The notes under the pieces: model-generated
Database searches by the model: none
Seen by the model: only the letters and a program-made list of their open reading frames with translations
What the model was told of the DNA's origin: nothing
Made by a program: the position numbers and the translations under genes
Assembly (NCBI RefSeq): GCF_003226345.1
Contig: NZ_PDOF01000001.1
Coordinates: 434,001 to 498,000, forward strand
Length of the DNA: 64,000 nt
Source: Alteribacter lacisalsi
GTDB lineage: Bacteria; Bacillota; Bacilli; Bacillales; Salisediminibacteriaceae
Reading direction: 5' to 3'
Shown: in pieces, positions 43,364 through 51,587 of the stretch
Layout of the letters: each line of letters opens with the position of its first letter
How positions within the stretch are numbered: the first letter of the stretch is position 1

Positions 43364-44164
43364 TTGGGGGTTACTGCAGCAGAACGGGCCGGTGATCCGG
43401 CAACACAGACGAAACACCTGAAAAAAGGACTTACAGACGGTCTGCCGATTGCAATCGGCTACATGCCGGTGGCGATTACTTTCGGTCTCATTGCCGGCGC
43501 CACAGGGCTCAGTGTCGGTGAAGCCGTGCTCATGAGCATGCTTGTATTTGCCGGGGCGGCCCAGTATATGTCGCTTTCCATGATTGCAGTAGGAGCAGGA
43601 GCAGTGGAGGTGGTACTGGCCACCTTTATTGTGAACCTGCGTCATCTCCTCATGAGTGCGTCGATTCATGAAAAAGCTGAAACCGGAACGAAGGCACAGC
43701 GGGCCGTGTATGCTTTTGGGATGACCGATGAAGTATTTGCGGTCGCTTCAACGAAACAGGCACCGCTCCGATCGTTTTATATAATTGGTGTTGCCGCAGC
43801 CGCTTATGGAAGCTGGGTCGGGTTTACCGGTGCCGGATATTATATGGGGGCGTTCCTGCCAGTCGTGGTGCAGGAGAGTATGGCAATCGCCCTTTATGCT
43901 TTGTTTATCGCCCTTCTGGTTCCATCTATCAGGAAAGAGGGGCGGATGGTCGTCATCCTTGCGGGTATGGGCGGACTTTTTCACAGCGTCCTCGCCCTAT
44001 GGATGAGCACCGGCTGGGCAATAATGTTTGCCACAGTACTTGCGGTTGCAGGTTACGAAGTGATGGAGCGGCTGCTAGGATTCGGCAAGGGTGAGGAAAG
44101 CGAATTGGCCGATATAGACTATGAAGAGGAAGAGCGGAAGGAGGCGGAGAGCTCATGTCGATGA
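43364..44164 (+). CDS. azlC: AzlC-family branched-chain amino acid exporter, large subunit
   Basis: The protein has 266 residues from a TTG at 43364, seven bases after GGGGGAG; the GTG at 43355 is an alternative and the ATG at 43334 lies before the predicted transcript start. AzlC landmarks are clear: GLTDGLPIAIGYMPVAITFGL, then VFAGAAQYMSLSMI and LRHLLMSASI, with about six to seven helices. With AzlD it exports branched-chain amino acids or analogues such as azaleucine. The last codons overlap azlD by ten bases. The acidic C-terminus is longer than in most relatives. Confidence 0.9.
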   Translation: MGVTAAERAGDPATQTKHLKKGLTDGLPIAIGYMPVAITFGLIAGATGLSVGEAVLMSMLVFAGAAQYMSLSMIAVGAGAVEVVLATFIVNLRHLLMSASIHEKAETGTKAQRAVYAFGMTDEVFAVASTKQAPLRSFYIIGVAAAAYGSWVGFTGAGYYMGAFLPVVVQESMAIALYALFIALLVPSIRKEGRMVVILAGMGGLFHSVLALWMSTGWAIMFATVLAVAGYEVMERLLGFGKGEESELADIDYEEEERKEAESSCR

Positions 44165-44460
44165 CGATGGTATGGATGATTGTGGCGATGGGACTTGTCA
44201 CATACATTCCGAGGCTTCTCCCGCTTGTGATGCTCAACACGGAAAACTGGCCTGCGTGGGCGAGGCGGATGCTGACGCGTGTGCCTTATGCTGTGCTCGG
44301 CGCTCTTATTCTGCCCGGCATTCTGACAGTAGGGGATAACGTCTGGTTTGCTGTGGCAAGCGGAGGGACAGCAGCTGTGCTTGCATACTTCGGAGCGCCG
44401 CTTATCGTGGTGGTTGGAGCTGCGATCGGCGTGCTCGGTGTTGTGCAGATGGTGTTTTAG
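44155..44460 (+). CDS. azlD: AzlD-family exporter, small subunit
   Basis: The protein has 101 residues with three to four helices and the family motif VTYIPRLLPLVML. It overlaps azlC by ten bases, with GGAGAG upstream of the ATG, so translation is coupled. The two together form the exporter. The gene ends shortly before a periodic 20-bp repeat. Confidence 0.92.
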   Translation: MSMTMVWMIVAMGLVTYIPRLLPLVMLNTENWPAWARRMLTRVPYAVLGALILPGILTVGDNVWFAVASGGTAAVLAYFGAPLIVVVGAAIGVLGVVQMVF

Positions 44461-44484
44461 CAGGCAGGTGCAAAAGCATGGAGC

Positions 44485-44582
44485 TTTAAGGGTCTTAGAT
44501 TTTGTTTAAAGGTTTTAGATTTTGTTTAAGGGTCTTAGATTTTGTTTAAAGGTTTTAGTTTTTCTTTAAAGGTCTTATTTTG
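44485..44582. repeat. 20-bp tandem repeat array after azlD
   Basis: Four complete units of exactly 20 bases start at 44485, 44505, 44525 and 44545, followed by a partial fifth and a diverged sixth. The unit is TTTAAGGGTCTTAGATTTTG; units two and four differ by an A for G and T for C, so the units alternate in type. No frame continues through it in a meaningful way. Each unit spans nearly two helical turns. Confidence 0.92.
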
Positions 44583-44637
44583 AACTTAGGGTTCTTAGCA
44601 GTATCTTTAGTGGTTTCAGCACATCCGCCCTTGAAGA

Positions 44638-44675
44638 AAACAGGCCTCACTCCATTAGTGAGGCCGGTACCTGTT
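44638..44675. terminator. Terminator between azlD and the GNAT gene
   Basis: AGGCCTCACT pairs with AGTGAGGCC, with a further outer AACAGG/CCTGTT pair. It serves the minus-strand GNAT gene and probably azlD read-through. Confidence 0.75.
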
Positions 44676-45130
44676 TACAGCGAGCGGCTGTAACGCTTTG
44701 AAATGATATCGTAAAAACCGAGGGAGTTGTAGAGACGTTTCGTTGCGGCGTTGTTAATGCCTGTTTCCAGTTCAATCCCTGTGTATTCCTCCTGCTCCGC
44801 CCAGTACAGCACCTGAAGAAGCAGGCGCTTGGCTATGCCTTTCTGGCGCTCGCTTTTTTTTACGTACAAGTCGTTAAGCCAGATATAGGCACCGCCTTTT
44901 TCAAGACTGATTCCGGTGTTAAAGAAAGCGCAGCCGACGATGCCCCCTTCTTTTTTTTCTGCTACAAAAAACTCAGAACCCGATTTTTCCGTAAGAGCCA
45001 GGTCGATTGTTTTAAGCAGATTCTCCTCGGTAACCGGGTCGCCGAGCTGGTTCATCTGTTCCATCATCAGATTCATAATAGCAACGCGGGTTTCCGGTCC
45101 CGCGGTTTTGGATACACGGTAAACGTTCAT
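44675..45130 (-). CDS. GNAT-family acetyltransferase
   Basis: The protein has 151 residues from the ATG at 45128-45130; GGGGG lies 13 bases upstream, slightly far, and the frame is open eight codons more. The acetyl-CoA loop is YVKKSERQKGIAKRLLLQVL (about residues 85-104), followed by ELETGINNAATKRLYNSLGF. It probably acetylates a small amine; no substrate can be named. It has a terminator at its 3' end. Confidence 0.85.
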   Translation of the reverse strand: MNVYRVSKTAGPETRVAIMNLMMEQMNQLGDPVTEENLLKTIDLALTEKSGSEFFVAEKKEGGIVGCAFFNTGISLEKGGAYIWLNDLYVKKSERQKGIAKRLLLQVLYWAEQEEYTGIELETGINNAATKRLYNSLGFYDIISKRYSRSL

Positions 45131-45235
45131 GTAAATCAGCCAGCCCCCTAACATCTAGTCTCTTCTATGATACAATGTCCGCAGACAGAGGACTACACTA
45201 ATTTTATTATATTCCGGGAAAGTGAGTTTTGCAGG

Positions 45236-45766
45236 ATGTACTACGAATATACGAGTCCGTTGATCCGGTATTCGGCAAAGGCGGTTCCCATTGAAGGTGA
45301 ACACGGCACATGCGGATATTTGAATCTTTTTTATGAAACCGGACGCCAGAAATGGCTCGCCAGAGCAAGCCGCTTTTTATGTACAAATGCAGAGGTGAGA
45401 GTTGGAACGGTTTGTGTGCGCATTGTGCAGGAGCCGTTTATCGATACGTGGCCCAAAAAGACGTGGCACGTTGAGGTGAATGGGGAAGAGCGGGGCATAG
45501 TCCGGAGCTCCCTGAAGCGGAAACAATGCTGTTTTGAGATTGAGTGGGATGGTGAAACGTTTGAGATGGTTGACCGGTCCCGAGGGACACAAACAGACCT
45601 CGTTAAAAAGCAGGAGGAGGCAGCTTTGGCTTCGTTTACTCGGGGAGCATCCGGATTGGCAAAAAAGCAGCAGATTACAATTCATAATTCAAAACCCATC
45701 CAGTCCGAAGTGATTTTCGGGATTTATCATCTGTTTTCACTTCATTTCACGAGAAAGCTTGGTTAA
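45236..45766 (+). CDS. Unrecognised beta-rich protein, possibly tubby C-terminal-like
   Basis: The protein has 176 residues from the ATG at 45236; the ribosome site is weak (GCAGG). It opens MYYEYTSPLIRYSAKAVP and alternates hydrophobic and polar residues with many aromatics, which suggests a beta-barrel such as the tubby C-terminal-like domain of Bacillus proteins. That assignment is from pattern and memory only. No membrane helix is seen. The length is too short for a full tubby domain with other parts. Confidence 0.65.
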   Translation: MYYEYTSPLIRYSAKAVPIEGEHGTCGYLNLFYETGRQKWLARASRFLCTNAEVRVGTVCVRIVQEPFIDTWPKKTWHVEVNGEERGIVRSSLKRKQCCFEIEWDGETFEMVDRSRGTQTDLVKKQEEAALASFTRGASGLAKKQQITIHNSKPIQSEVIFGIYHLFSLHFTRKLG

Positions 45767-45777
45767 TAAAATGAGTA

Positions 45778-45813
45778 AAGACCGAGAGGCTCGCTGTCCT
45801 CTGGGTCTCTTTG
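45778..45813. terminator. Terminator after the tubby-like gene
   Basis: AAAGACCGAGAGG pairs with CCTCTGGGTCTCTTT with one bulge. It lies between convergent genes. Confidence 0.7.
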
Positions 45814-45828
45814 TATGGATTGAAGCGG

Positions 45829-46065
45829 TTACTGCAGATCCTCCGGGGAAAATGACTCGGCAGCGTCGTAAAATTCCTCCTGCATCTGACCGAGTTGTTC
45901 ACGCTCAGCCATGGAAGAGTCGGCAAATGCCTGGCTGAGTGCCTGCTTGGCGCGGTGAATCTGTGCATAGGCCTGATCAAGTGCTTCCGGTGTATGGGCA
46001 GCGTTCATCGCCGCCTGTGCTGCCTGAATGGCATCGCGTGCCTGCTGGAAGTGCTGATTGGCCAT
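45829..46065 (-). CDS. Small helical protein, 78 residues
   Basis: The ATG follows AGGGGTG and lies three bases after the stop of a 38-residue gene on the minus strand. The product is rich in Ala and Gln and predicted as two long helices (FQQARDAIQAAQAAMNAAHT; QMQEEFYDAAESF). It resembles small Bacillus DUF3813-type proteins, but I am not sure. No membrane segment or signal. The two small genes should form one operon. Confidence 0.7.
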   Translation of the reverse strand: MANQHFQQARDAIQAAQAAMNAAHTPEALDQAYAQIHRAKQALSQAFADSSMAEREQLGQMQEEFYDAAESFSPEDLQ

Positions 46066-46068
46066 CGG

Positions 46069-46185
46069 TCAGCACCCCTGTTTCGGTTTTGCCTGTTTAT
46101 CGTGCTTGACTACCTTTTCCGTTTTCGGTGCGGCAGCAGTAGCGCTGTCTACCGGGTTTCTCTTTGATTTGGAATGCTTGCTCAT
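46069..46185 (-). CDS. Small basic protein, 38 residues
   Basis: The ATG at 46183-46185 is preceded on the minus strand by AAGGAGGAAATCAG, an excellent ribosome site. The product starts MSKHSKSKRNPVD and ends KPKQGC; about a third of residues are Lys, and the only Cys is the last residue. I do not recognise it. The tight three-base gap to the next gene supports translation. Confidence 0.68.
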   Translation of the reverse strand: MSKHSKSKRNPVDSATAAAPKTEKVVKHDKQAKPKQGC

Positions 46186-46404
46186 CTGATTTCCTCCTTG
46201 ATGGTTATGTTCTCTTGTAGGATGTGCAGAAAAACATTGATTATGAACAGGGACTTTTTCGTGTGCAGGAGGGAGTAGGAAATATTTGCATTTATGAAGC
46301 AGGAAGTACAGACTTGCAGTAATGAGTTTTTCATTTTAAAAGGAAACCTCTTTTCGAATGTCGAACTTTTATAATAAACGTAAATTTGTACTGGAGGCGT
46401 ATAA

Positions 46405-47247
46405 ATGTCTCACCATATGAAATTGTCGGTAAGGGACTTTCCTACACTGAAGACGGCGTCATATAAGCTCCTGAATATCCTGTCGGAACATCTGGATGTG
46501 GATACAGCTTATATTGTTAAACGGGATACAGAGGAAATGACCGTGCTCAGTTCAGTCAATAAAGAGGAAGAACTAATTCCGGAAGGGTATTCGGTTGAAT
46601 ACGGAGGTACATACTGCAGGCTGACCATTAATCAAGGGGACGGTCTGACAATTGCCGATTTGACCAAAGACGAACTCACGCGTGAGCTCGAAGTGACAAA
46701 ACAGTTAAACCTGAAAGGTTTTTTAGGGGTGCCTATGAACGATCATCACGGGAATCTGTTCGGTACATTGTGTGTCATGAGTAAAAATGAAAAAAACTTT
46801 ACGCAGGAGGATAAACGGTATATCACGGATATGGCCGATGTGCTATCCTACATGGTGGATTTTGACCATACGAACCGGATCGTCGCCTCTCTTATCGTAC
46901 CGATTGTCCCTGTAACGAAGGGGATTTCCATACTGCCCCTTCAGGGAGCGATGGACCAGTCGAGATCCGAACGGGTAACAGAGGCTGTCCTGTCCCACTG
47001 TACCGAAAAGAAGATCAGCGTCTTTATTTTTGACCTGTCGGGTCTTGTGCTTTCGGAAAATGCGTTTCCCGATACGCTGGCAAGAATGCCCGAGGCACTA
47101 CGAGTCATGGGTGTAAAACCTGTTTTCACCGGGATTACTCCGGACATGGCGAGAATGCAGCCGGTTGTGGAGGCGATGCAGCGGTCAAAAACGGAAACGT
47201 ACATGAGTCTCGAATCTGCCTTAAACTCCACTGTATTTGCGGAGTAA
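46405..47247 (+). CDS. GAF-STAS protein, RsbR-like
   Basis: The protein has 280 residues with CTGGAGGCG before the ATG. Residues about 10-150 form a GAF sensor domain (ASYKLLNILSEHLDVDTAY; GFLGVPMNDHHGNLFGTLCV). Residues about 160-275 form a STAS domain (IVPIVPVTKGISILPLQG; FIFDLSGLVLSENAFPD; FTGITPDMARM). The positions of the RsbR phospho-threonines hold Asn and Met. The layout is like the PAS-STAS protein at 461 but with a different sensor. It could add another input to the stressosome. A terminator follows. Confidence 0.83.
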   Translation: MSHHMKLSVRDFPTLKTASYKLLNILSEHLDVDTAYIVKRDTEEMTVLSSVNKEEELIPEGYSVEYGGTYCRLTINQGDGLTIADLTKDELTRELEVTKQLNLKGFLGVPMNDHHGNLFGTLCVMSKNEKNFTQEDKRYITDMADVLSYMVDFDHTNRIVASLIVPIVPVTKGISILPLQGAMDQSRSERVTEAVLSHCTEKKISVFIFDLSGLVLSENAFPDTLARMPEALRVMGVKPVFTGITPDMARMQPVVEAMQRSKTETYMSLESALNSTVFAE

Positions 47248-47261
47248 AAGTGAAAAAATGT

Positions 47262-47298
47262 AAAAGGACCTGTCCCGGTAAAGGGGCAGGTCCTTCGT
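47262..47298. terminator. Bidirectional terminator after the GAF-STAS gene
   Basis: AAGGACCTGTCCC pairs with GGGGCAGGTCCTT around GGTAAA, between convergent genes. Confidence 0.85.
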
Positions 47299-47301
47299 TT
47301 G

Positions 47302-48150
47302 TCAGTCTCCTGAGCGGTCAAGCTGTTCAGAAGCCGTATTGGTGGTGAATTTAAGGCGCTCCTCAAGAAAACGGGCAATCCCGTCTTCTTCATTTGTGAA
47401 GGTGGTTTCGTTGGCGATGGACTTCAGCGGGTCGATGGCATTGCCCATAGCGACACCGGTTCCGGCATAGTCAATCATTTCCAGGTCGTTGTCTTCATCA
47501 CCAAAAGCAATAATCCTGTCTTTTGGAATGTCAAGATGGGCCGCAACCTTGGAAAGACCGGCTGCTTTGTTCACGCCGCCGCGGACAATTTCAATCACGT
47601 TCCACGGGGCACCCCAGTTGCGCTGTTCTGTTGCTTCGGCGTGGGCATCGTTTAAAAGAGCAGTGAGTTCTTTTTCCTGTCCTTCTTCCGGGTGAATGAG
47701 GATGGAAGTCGGATCGGCATTCAGGAGTTTTTCCAGGTTTCCATAATCCACTGGTGATGTGCCGAGTGTGAACGCGTCGGCAAAACCACGGTTCAAATGG
47801 CGCAAATAGAAATCATCCATCACTTCGACCATGATATTTTTCACCTGAAAGGCTTCACAGGTCCGGATGATCGTTTTCGCTGTCTCCTCGTCGAGAGGAC
47901 GGTGGCTGTTTTCAAACGAACGGTCTTTGGGAGAATGGACAAAAGCACCGTTAAAGTTCACGATCGGCGTTTGAAGAAAAAGTTCGCGGTAGTACTGGGC
48001 ACTGGCACGGTATGGCCGGCCGGTGGCGATGACCACCTCATGCCCCAGTTCGCGGGCCTTGGCAAGAGCTGCGGCGTTTCGCCTTGAAATTGTTTTGTTG
48101 TCGGTAAGCAGTGTGCCGTCCAGATCGACAGCGATTAAATGACGATTCAT
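47302..48150 (-). CDS. Cof-type HAD-family phosphatase
   Basis: The protein has 282 residues from the ATG at 48148-48150, preceded by AAGGAGGCACC; the frame is open far upstream but without start context. HAD motifs: DLDGTLLT (nucleophile Asp, residue about 9), ATGRPY, the lysine region, and GDEDNDLEMI near residue 215. The cap is of the Cof/IIB type. Such enzymes dephosphorylate sugar phosphates or flavin precursors. It is transcribed against the GAF-STAS gene. Confidence 0.9.
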   Translation of the reverse strand: MNRHLIAVDLDGTLLTDNKTISRRNAAALAKARELGHEVVIATGRPYRASAQYYRELFLQTPIVNFNGAFVHSPKDRSFENSHRPLDEETAKTIIRTCEAFQVKNIMVEVMDDFYLRHLNRGFADAFTLGTSPVDYGNLEKLLNADPTSILIHPEEGQEKELTALLNDAHAEATEQRNWGAPWNVIEIVRGGVNKAAGLSKVAAHLDIPKDRIIAFGDEDNDLEMIDYAGTGVAMGNAIDPLKSIANETTFTNEEDGIARFLEERLKFTTNTASEQLDRSGD

Positions 48151-48185
48151 TGTATGGTGCCTCCTTGATTCGGAAAGGATGGTGT

Positions 48186-48305
48186 ATGGCGGAAAGGTAC
48201 CCGCCGGATCTGAAGAAAAAACTGTCAGAAAAGGAAATCGAACAGTTGGGGCGATTTTGTGAAAAACCCGGTTTACTGTACAATATGAAGGACAATCCGT
48301 GTTAG
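48186..48305 (+). CDS. Small protein, 39 residues
   Basis: The ATG at 48186 follows GGAAAGGATGGTGT, a good ribosome site. The product MAERYPPDLKKKLSEKEIEQ continues LGRFCEKPGLLYNMKDNPC and looks like a short helix-turn protein. I know no family. It is divergent from the HAD gene and has no clear terminator. Length and lack of comparison keep confidence low. Confidence 0.45.
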   Translation: MAERYPPDLKKKLSEKEIEQLGRFCEKPGLLYNMKDNPC

Positions 48306-48483
48306 AATAGGAGAGGCCTTTTATTAAAATAGTCTTTAAGAAGCTGCGAAAGCGGATTTTAGCGGAAGCAAGCCGCGGACAGTCTGATGTCTGCAGCAGG
48401 TATTTTTGAATATAACGGTTTTCAGTATAACATAGAATGCTTTTGGTCTTGAACGATTTGATTACGTAAAGGAGTGAGGCACA

Positions 48484-49431
48484 GTGGGTCAGTTTATGGA
48501 AACGTTTTTTGCCAGTTTCCCGGCGCGTACGATCTGGACACCTGAACTGATTGTGATGCTGATTTTGTTCAGCGCACTTTATTTCTGGGTAACAGGCCCG
48601 TTGAGGCATAAATTTGAAGACAGCGAACCGGTGCCGGTTCGCAGGAAAGTATACTTTCATTTAGGGCTTTTCGCTTTTTACCTCGGGTTCGGCGGACCTT
48701 TATATGTTCTCGGCCATATGATGCTCAGCATGCATATGCTTAGCATGGCGATCGCATTTCTGATCGCACCGCCGCTCCTTCTGCTCGGTCTGCCTTCATG
48801 GGTGTTTACGCCACTTGCGAAGCTGAAGCCGGTCAGAAAAATCTTCCTTGTGCTTGGCATGCCGATCCTCGGTCTGCTTCTGTTTAACGCCATGTTCTCG
48901 ATTTATCACATGCCGTTTATGTTTGACCGGTTATTAACGAACGAAGGCGCACATAACATTTACCAGTTGGGCATGTTCTTTGCAGCCGGTCTGATGTGGT
49001 GGCATCTGCTGCCGCGGATCCAGACCCGCTACGAACTGTCCGAACTGAAGAAAATCGGCTATATGTTTGGAAACGGCGTTTTAATTACCCCGGCGTGTGC
49101 ATTGATTATATTTGCAGGTGAACCGCTATATGCGACGTATACTGACCCTGCCACCTGGGCGATGGCGATTGCCTACTGTCTTCCTGCCGGTGCGGACATT
49201 CCGTATGAACTGTTTTCCGGGTCAACCGCACTGCCGCCGCTTTCTCCAGTACACGATCAGCAGCTCGGCGGGGCGATTATGAAGATTGTTCAGGAACTCG
49301 TCTATGGTGTGGCGATCGGTTACATCTTCAAGCAGTGGATGAATCGTGACAAGTCCGACAATAAAAAAGAAGACTCAGAATATGCTGTTTACGAAATGGT
49401 GGAAACAAACTCCAGAACGCATAACGCTTAA
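48484..49431 (+). CDS. ctaG: Cytochrome c oxidase assembly factor CtaG (caa3 type)
   Basis: The protein has 315 residues from a GTG at 48484, eight bases after AAAGGAGTGAG. Seven helices are seen with the CtaG landmarks LGHMMLSMHMLSMAIAFLIAPPLLLLG, MFSIYHMPFMFD and LMWWHLLPRI, whose His and Met residues are probable copper sites. It is needed for the active caa3 oxidase in B. subtilis. The Sco gene follows 63 bases later, with a GC-rich hairpin between (49439-49477). The oxidase genes are not in the window. Confidence 0.9.
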   Translation: MGQFMETFFASFPARTIWTPELIVMLILFSALYFWVTGPLRHKFEDSEPVPVRRKVYFHLGLFAFYLGFGGPLYVLGHMMLSMHMLSMAIAFLIAPPLLLLGLPSWVFTPLAKLKPVRKIFLVLGMPILGLLLFNAMFSIYHMPFMFDRLLTNEGAHNIYQLGMFFAAGLMWWHLLPRIQTRYELSELKKIGYMFGNGVLITPACALIIFAGEPLYATYTDPATWAMAIAYCLPAGADIPYELFSGSTALPPLSPVHDQQLGGAIMKIVQELVYGVAIGYIFKQWMNRDKSDNKKEDSEYAVYEMVETNSRTHNA

Positions 49432-49494
49432 ATAAGATCTGGTCCCTGTCCGCTCCAGCGGGCGGGGCCGGTTTTTGAGAGGAAGGGAAACCGG

Positions 49495-50115
49495 ATGAAT
49501 TACCTTAAACCATTCCTGGTCGCAGCGGGCCTCGCTGTTCTTGCAGGCTGCAGTTTTCTCTATCAGGACCCCGCAGCGGAATATGATGCCGTCATCGATC
49601 TTACCGAAGCGGAGCGTGAAGAAGGCCAGTGGGAGATGTCTTCTTTTGAAGCGGTCAATCAGGACGGAGAAACGGTTACCGATGAAGATCTTGAAGGAAC
49701 GTATTACCTGGCAAAAACGATCTTTACCCGCTGTCCGACAGTCTGCATGACGATGACACCGAATATGGTCAGTGTGCAGCAAGCGATGGAGGAAGAGGGT
49801 ATTGAAAACGTTCAGATCGTCTCTTTTACAGTGGACCCGGACTTTGATACACCGGAGCGGCTGGCAGAATACGGAGAGTCCTACGGAGCGGAGTTTGACA
49901 ACTGGCAGTTCCTGACCGGATACGATATGGAGACTCTTGAGGAAGTCGTCATGACCGGCATGCGAAGCAGAGTCGTTCCCGGTGAGAATGATATCGGACA
50001 TCCGACACGTTTCTTCCTGTTTAACGATGAAGGCGAAACGATTCGTATGTATAACGGAGAGAGGGACTTTGATCTTGAGGCGATAATCGCCGATCTGAAA
50101 CATCTGGATTTATAA
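49495..50115 (+). CDS. Sco-family copper chaperone lipoprotein
   Basis: The protein has 206 residues. The signal ends in LAGC with Cys at residue 19, so it is a lipoprotein outside the membrane. The thioredoxin-like Sco domain has the copper ligands in TRCPTVCMTM (CxxxC, about residues 79-83) and the His in IGHPTRFFLF (about 165). The variant TRCPTVC is normal for the family. It supports Cu-A assembly of cytochrome oxidase, matching the adjacent ctaG. The acidic linker is as in other exported proteins of this genome. Confidence 0.9.
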   Translation: MNYLKPFLVAAGLAVLAGCSFLYQDPAAEYDAVIDLTEAEREEGQWEMSSFEAVNQDGETVTDEDLEGTYYLAKTIFTRCPTVCMTMTPNMVSVQQAMEEEGIENVQIVSFTVDPDFDTPERLAEYGESYGAEFDNWQFLTGYDMETLEEVVMTGMRSRVVPGENDIGHPTRFFLFNDEGETIRMYNGERDFDLEAIIADLKHLDL

Positions 50116-50121
50116 TGCAGA

Positions 50122-50152
50122 GCACCAGGCCCTGAGGGGTCTGGTGTTTTTT
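50122..50152 (+). terminator. Terminator after the Sco gene
   Basis: CACCAGGCCC pairs with GGGGTCTGGTG around TGA and is followed by TTTTTT. Confidence 0.88.
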
Positions 50153-50234
50153 ATGCACCTGACCTGAAAATGCGGAATAGAAGCATCGCTTTATATCGTT
50201 CATTGGCTTTCCTGTGGAAAGGCTTTCATTTCCC

Positions 50235-50243
50235 TGCTAAAAT
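50235..50243 (+). promoter_or_regulatory. Extended -10 promoter of the moeA operon
   Basis: TGC followed by TAAAAT (50238-50243) gives a good extended -10 element about 60 bases before the moeA start. The -35 region is unclear. Confidence 0.5.
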
Positions 50244-50300
50244 AGAGCCATTAGCACAGAAGCGATAGAAAGAGACAAGGAGCGGAGAGGAGCTGCAGCA

Positions 50301-51587
50301 ATGATCGAAAAACGAACGCCAATACCGGTGCCAACAGCACAGGAGAGGATCATGACTCTGGCACGGGCAGGCGAAGTCGAAAAAGTGCCGATTACAGAAG
50401 CGGATGACCGGGTGCTGGCCGAAGCGATTTATGCTGACCACGATATCCCCCCGTTTGATAAATCACCGCTTGATGGTTTCGCCGTACAAAGCGCTGATAC
50501 AGAAAATGCCTCGGCTGAAACCCCTGTTTACCTTGAGGTGACCGAAACAGTGGGAGCAGGAGGTGTTGCCGCCCCGGTTACAGCGCCCGGGCAGGCCGTG
50601 AGAGTCATGACCGGTACAATGATGCCTGAAGGCTGTGATGCGATCTGCATGTTTGAACTCACAAAAGAGGTTACCCGGAACAATAAGACGATGATTGAAA
50701 TTACACGTCCGTTTAAAAAAGGTGATTTTGTTTCTTTTAAAGGGGAGGAAACGAAAAAGGGAGACCCGCTTGTTGAGGCTGGCTCTGATATTACGCCGGG
50801 CGTGAAGGCCCTGCTTGCCACGTTCGGTTATCCGGAAGTGCCGGTTTACAGGAAGCCGGTCGTGGGCATTTTTGCCACAGGAACAGAACTGCTTGAAGTG
50901 GACGAGGCTATGGAGCCGGGTAAAATCCGCAACAGCAACGCGTACATGGTGGCCTCCCAACTAAAAAAAGCCGGTGCTGAACCCCGTTATTACGGGAAGC
51001 TCGCGGATGATTTTGATGCCTGCTATGATGCCGTAGCCGGTGCCATCAGTGAAGTGGATGCTCTTATTACGACCGGAGGGGTGTCGGTAGGGGACTTTGA
51101 TTATCTGCCTGCCATTTATGAAAAGCTTGGTGCCTCGGTCCTGTTTAACAAAATTGCCATGAGACCTGGAAGTGTGACGACAGCAGCAGAACTGGACGGC
51201 ATGCCGCTGTTTGGCTTGTCAGGAAACCCGAGTGCGTGCTTTGTAGGCTTTGAACTGTACACCCGGCCGTGGATCCGCACTCTGCTCGGAGCAAAGAATC
51301 CATATCTAATACAAACGAAAGCCTTACTGGGACAGGATTTTCCAAAAGCGAACCCGTTTACAAGACTGATCCGGAGCGAGACCCGATTTGATGATACAGG
51401 CAGACTGACGACCAGACCGGCAGGATTTGATAAATCCTCAGCCGTCACTTCCCTCGCCCACACGAATGCCCTCACGATTCTGCCGGGGGGCACAAGGGGT
51501 TACAAAGCAGGTGACGAAGTGGATGTGCTGCTTTTAAACGAGCCTGGAAGCGTGCCGCTGCGGCTGCCGGAGAAGAACCGGACATGA
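50301..51587 (+). CDS. moeA: Molybdopterin molybdenumtransferase MoeA
   Basis: The protein has 428 residues, with GAGAGGAG before the ATG. It covers all MoeA domains: DHDIPPFDKSPLDGFAV near residue 55, VRVMTGTMMPEGCDAI, FATGTELLEV, the molybdopterin-binding TTGGVSVGDFDYLP (about 255-268), and LFGLSGNPSACFVGF. MoeA inserts molybdate into adenylylated molybdopterin. Its stop overlaps mobB by four bases (ATGA). Confidence 0.95.
   Translation: MIEKRTPIPVPTAQERIMTLARAGEVEKVPITEADDRVLAEAIYADHDIPPFDKSPLDGFAVQSADTENASAETPVYLEVTETVGAGGVAAPVTAPGQAVRVMTGTMMPEGCDAICMFELTKEVTRNNKTMIEITRPFKKGDFVSFKGEETKKGDPLVEAGSDITPGVKALLATFGYPEVPVYRKPVVGIFATGTELLEVDEAMEPGKIRNSNAYMVASQLKKAGAEPRYYGKLADDFDACYDAVAGAISEVDALITTGGVSVGDFDYLPAIYEKLGASVLFNKIAMRPGSVTTAAELDGMPLFGLSGNPSACFVGFELYTRPWIRTLLGAKNPYLIQTKALLGQDFPKANPFTRLIRSETRFDDTGRLTTRPAGFDKSSAVTSLAHTNALTILPGGTRGYKAGDEVDVLLLNEPGSVPLRLPEKNRT

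Noticed and set aside
48151-48660. Extension of the HAD phosphatase frame far upstream
   Set aside because: The HAD fold starts at the ATG at 48150 with a perfect ribosome site; the upstream part is noncoding or overlaps ctaG.
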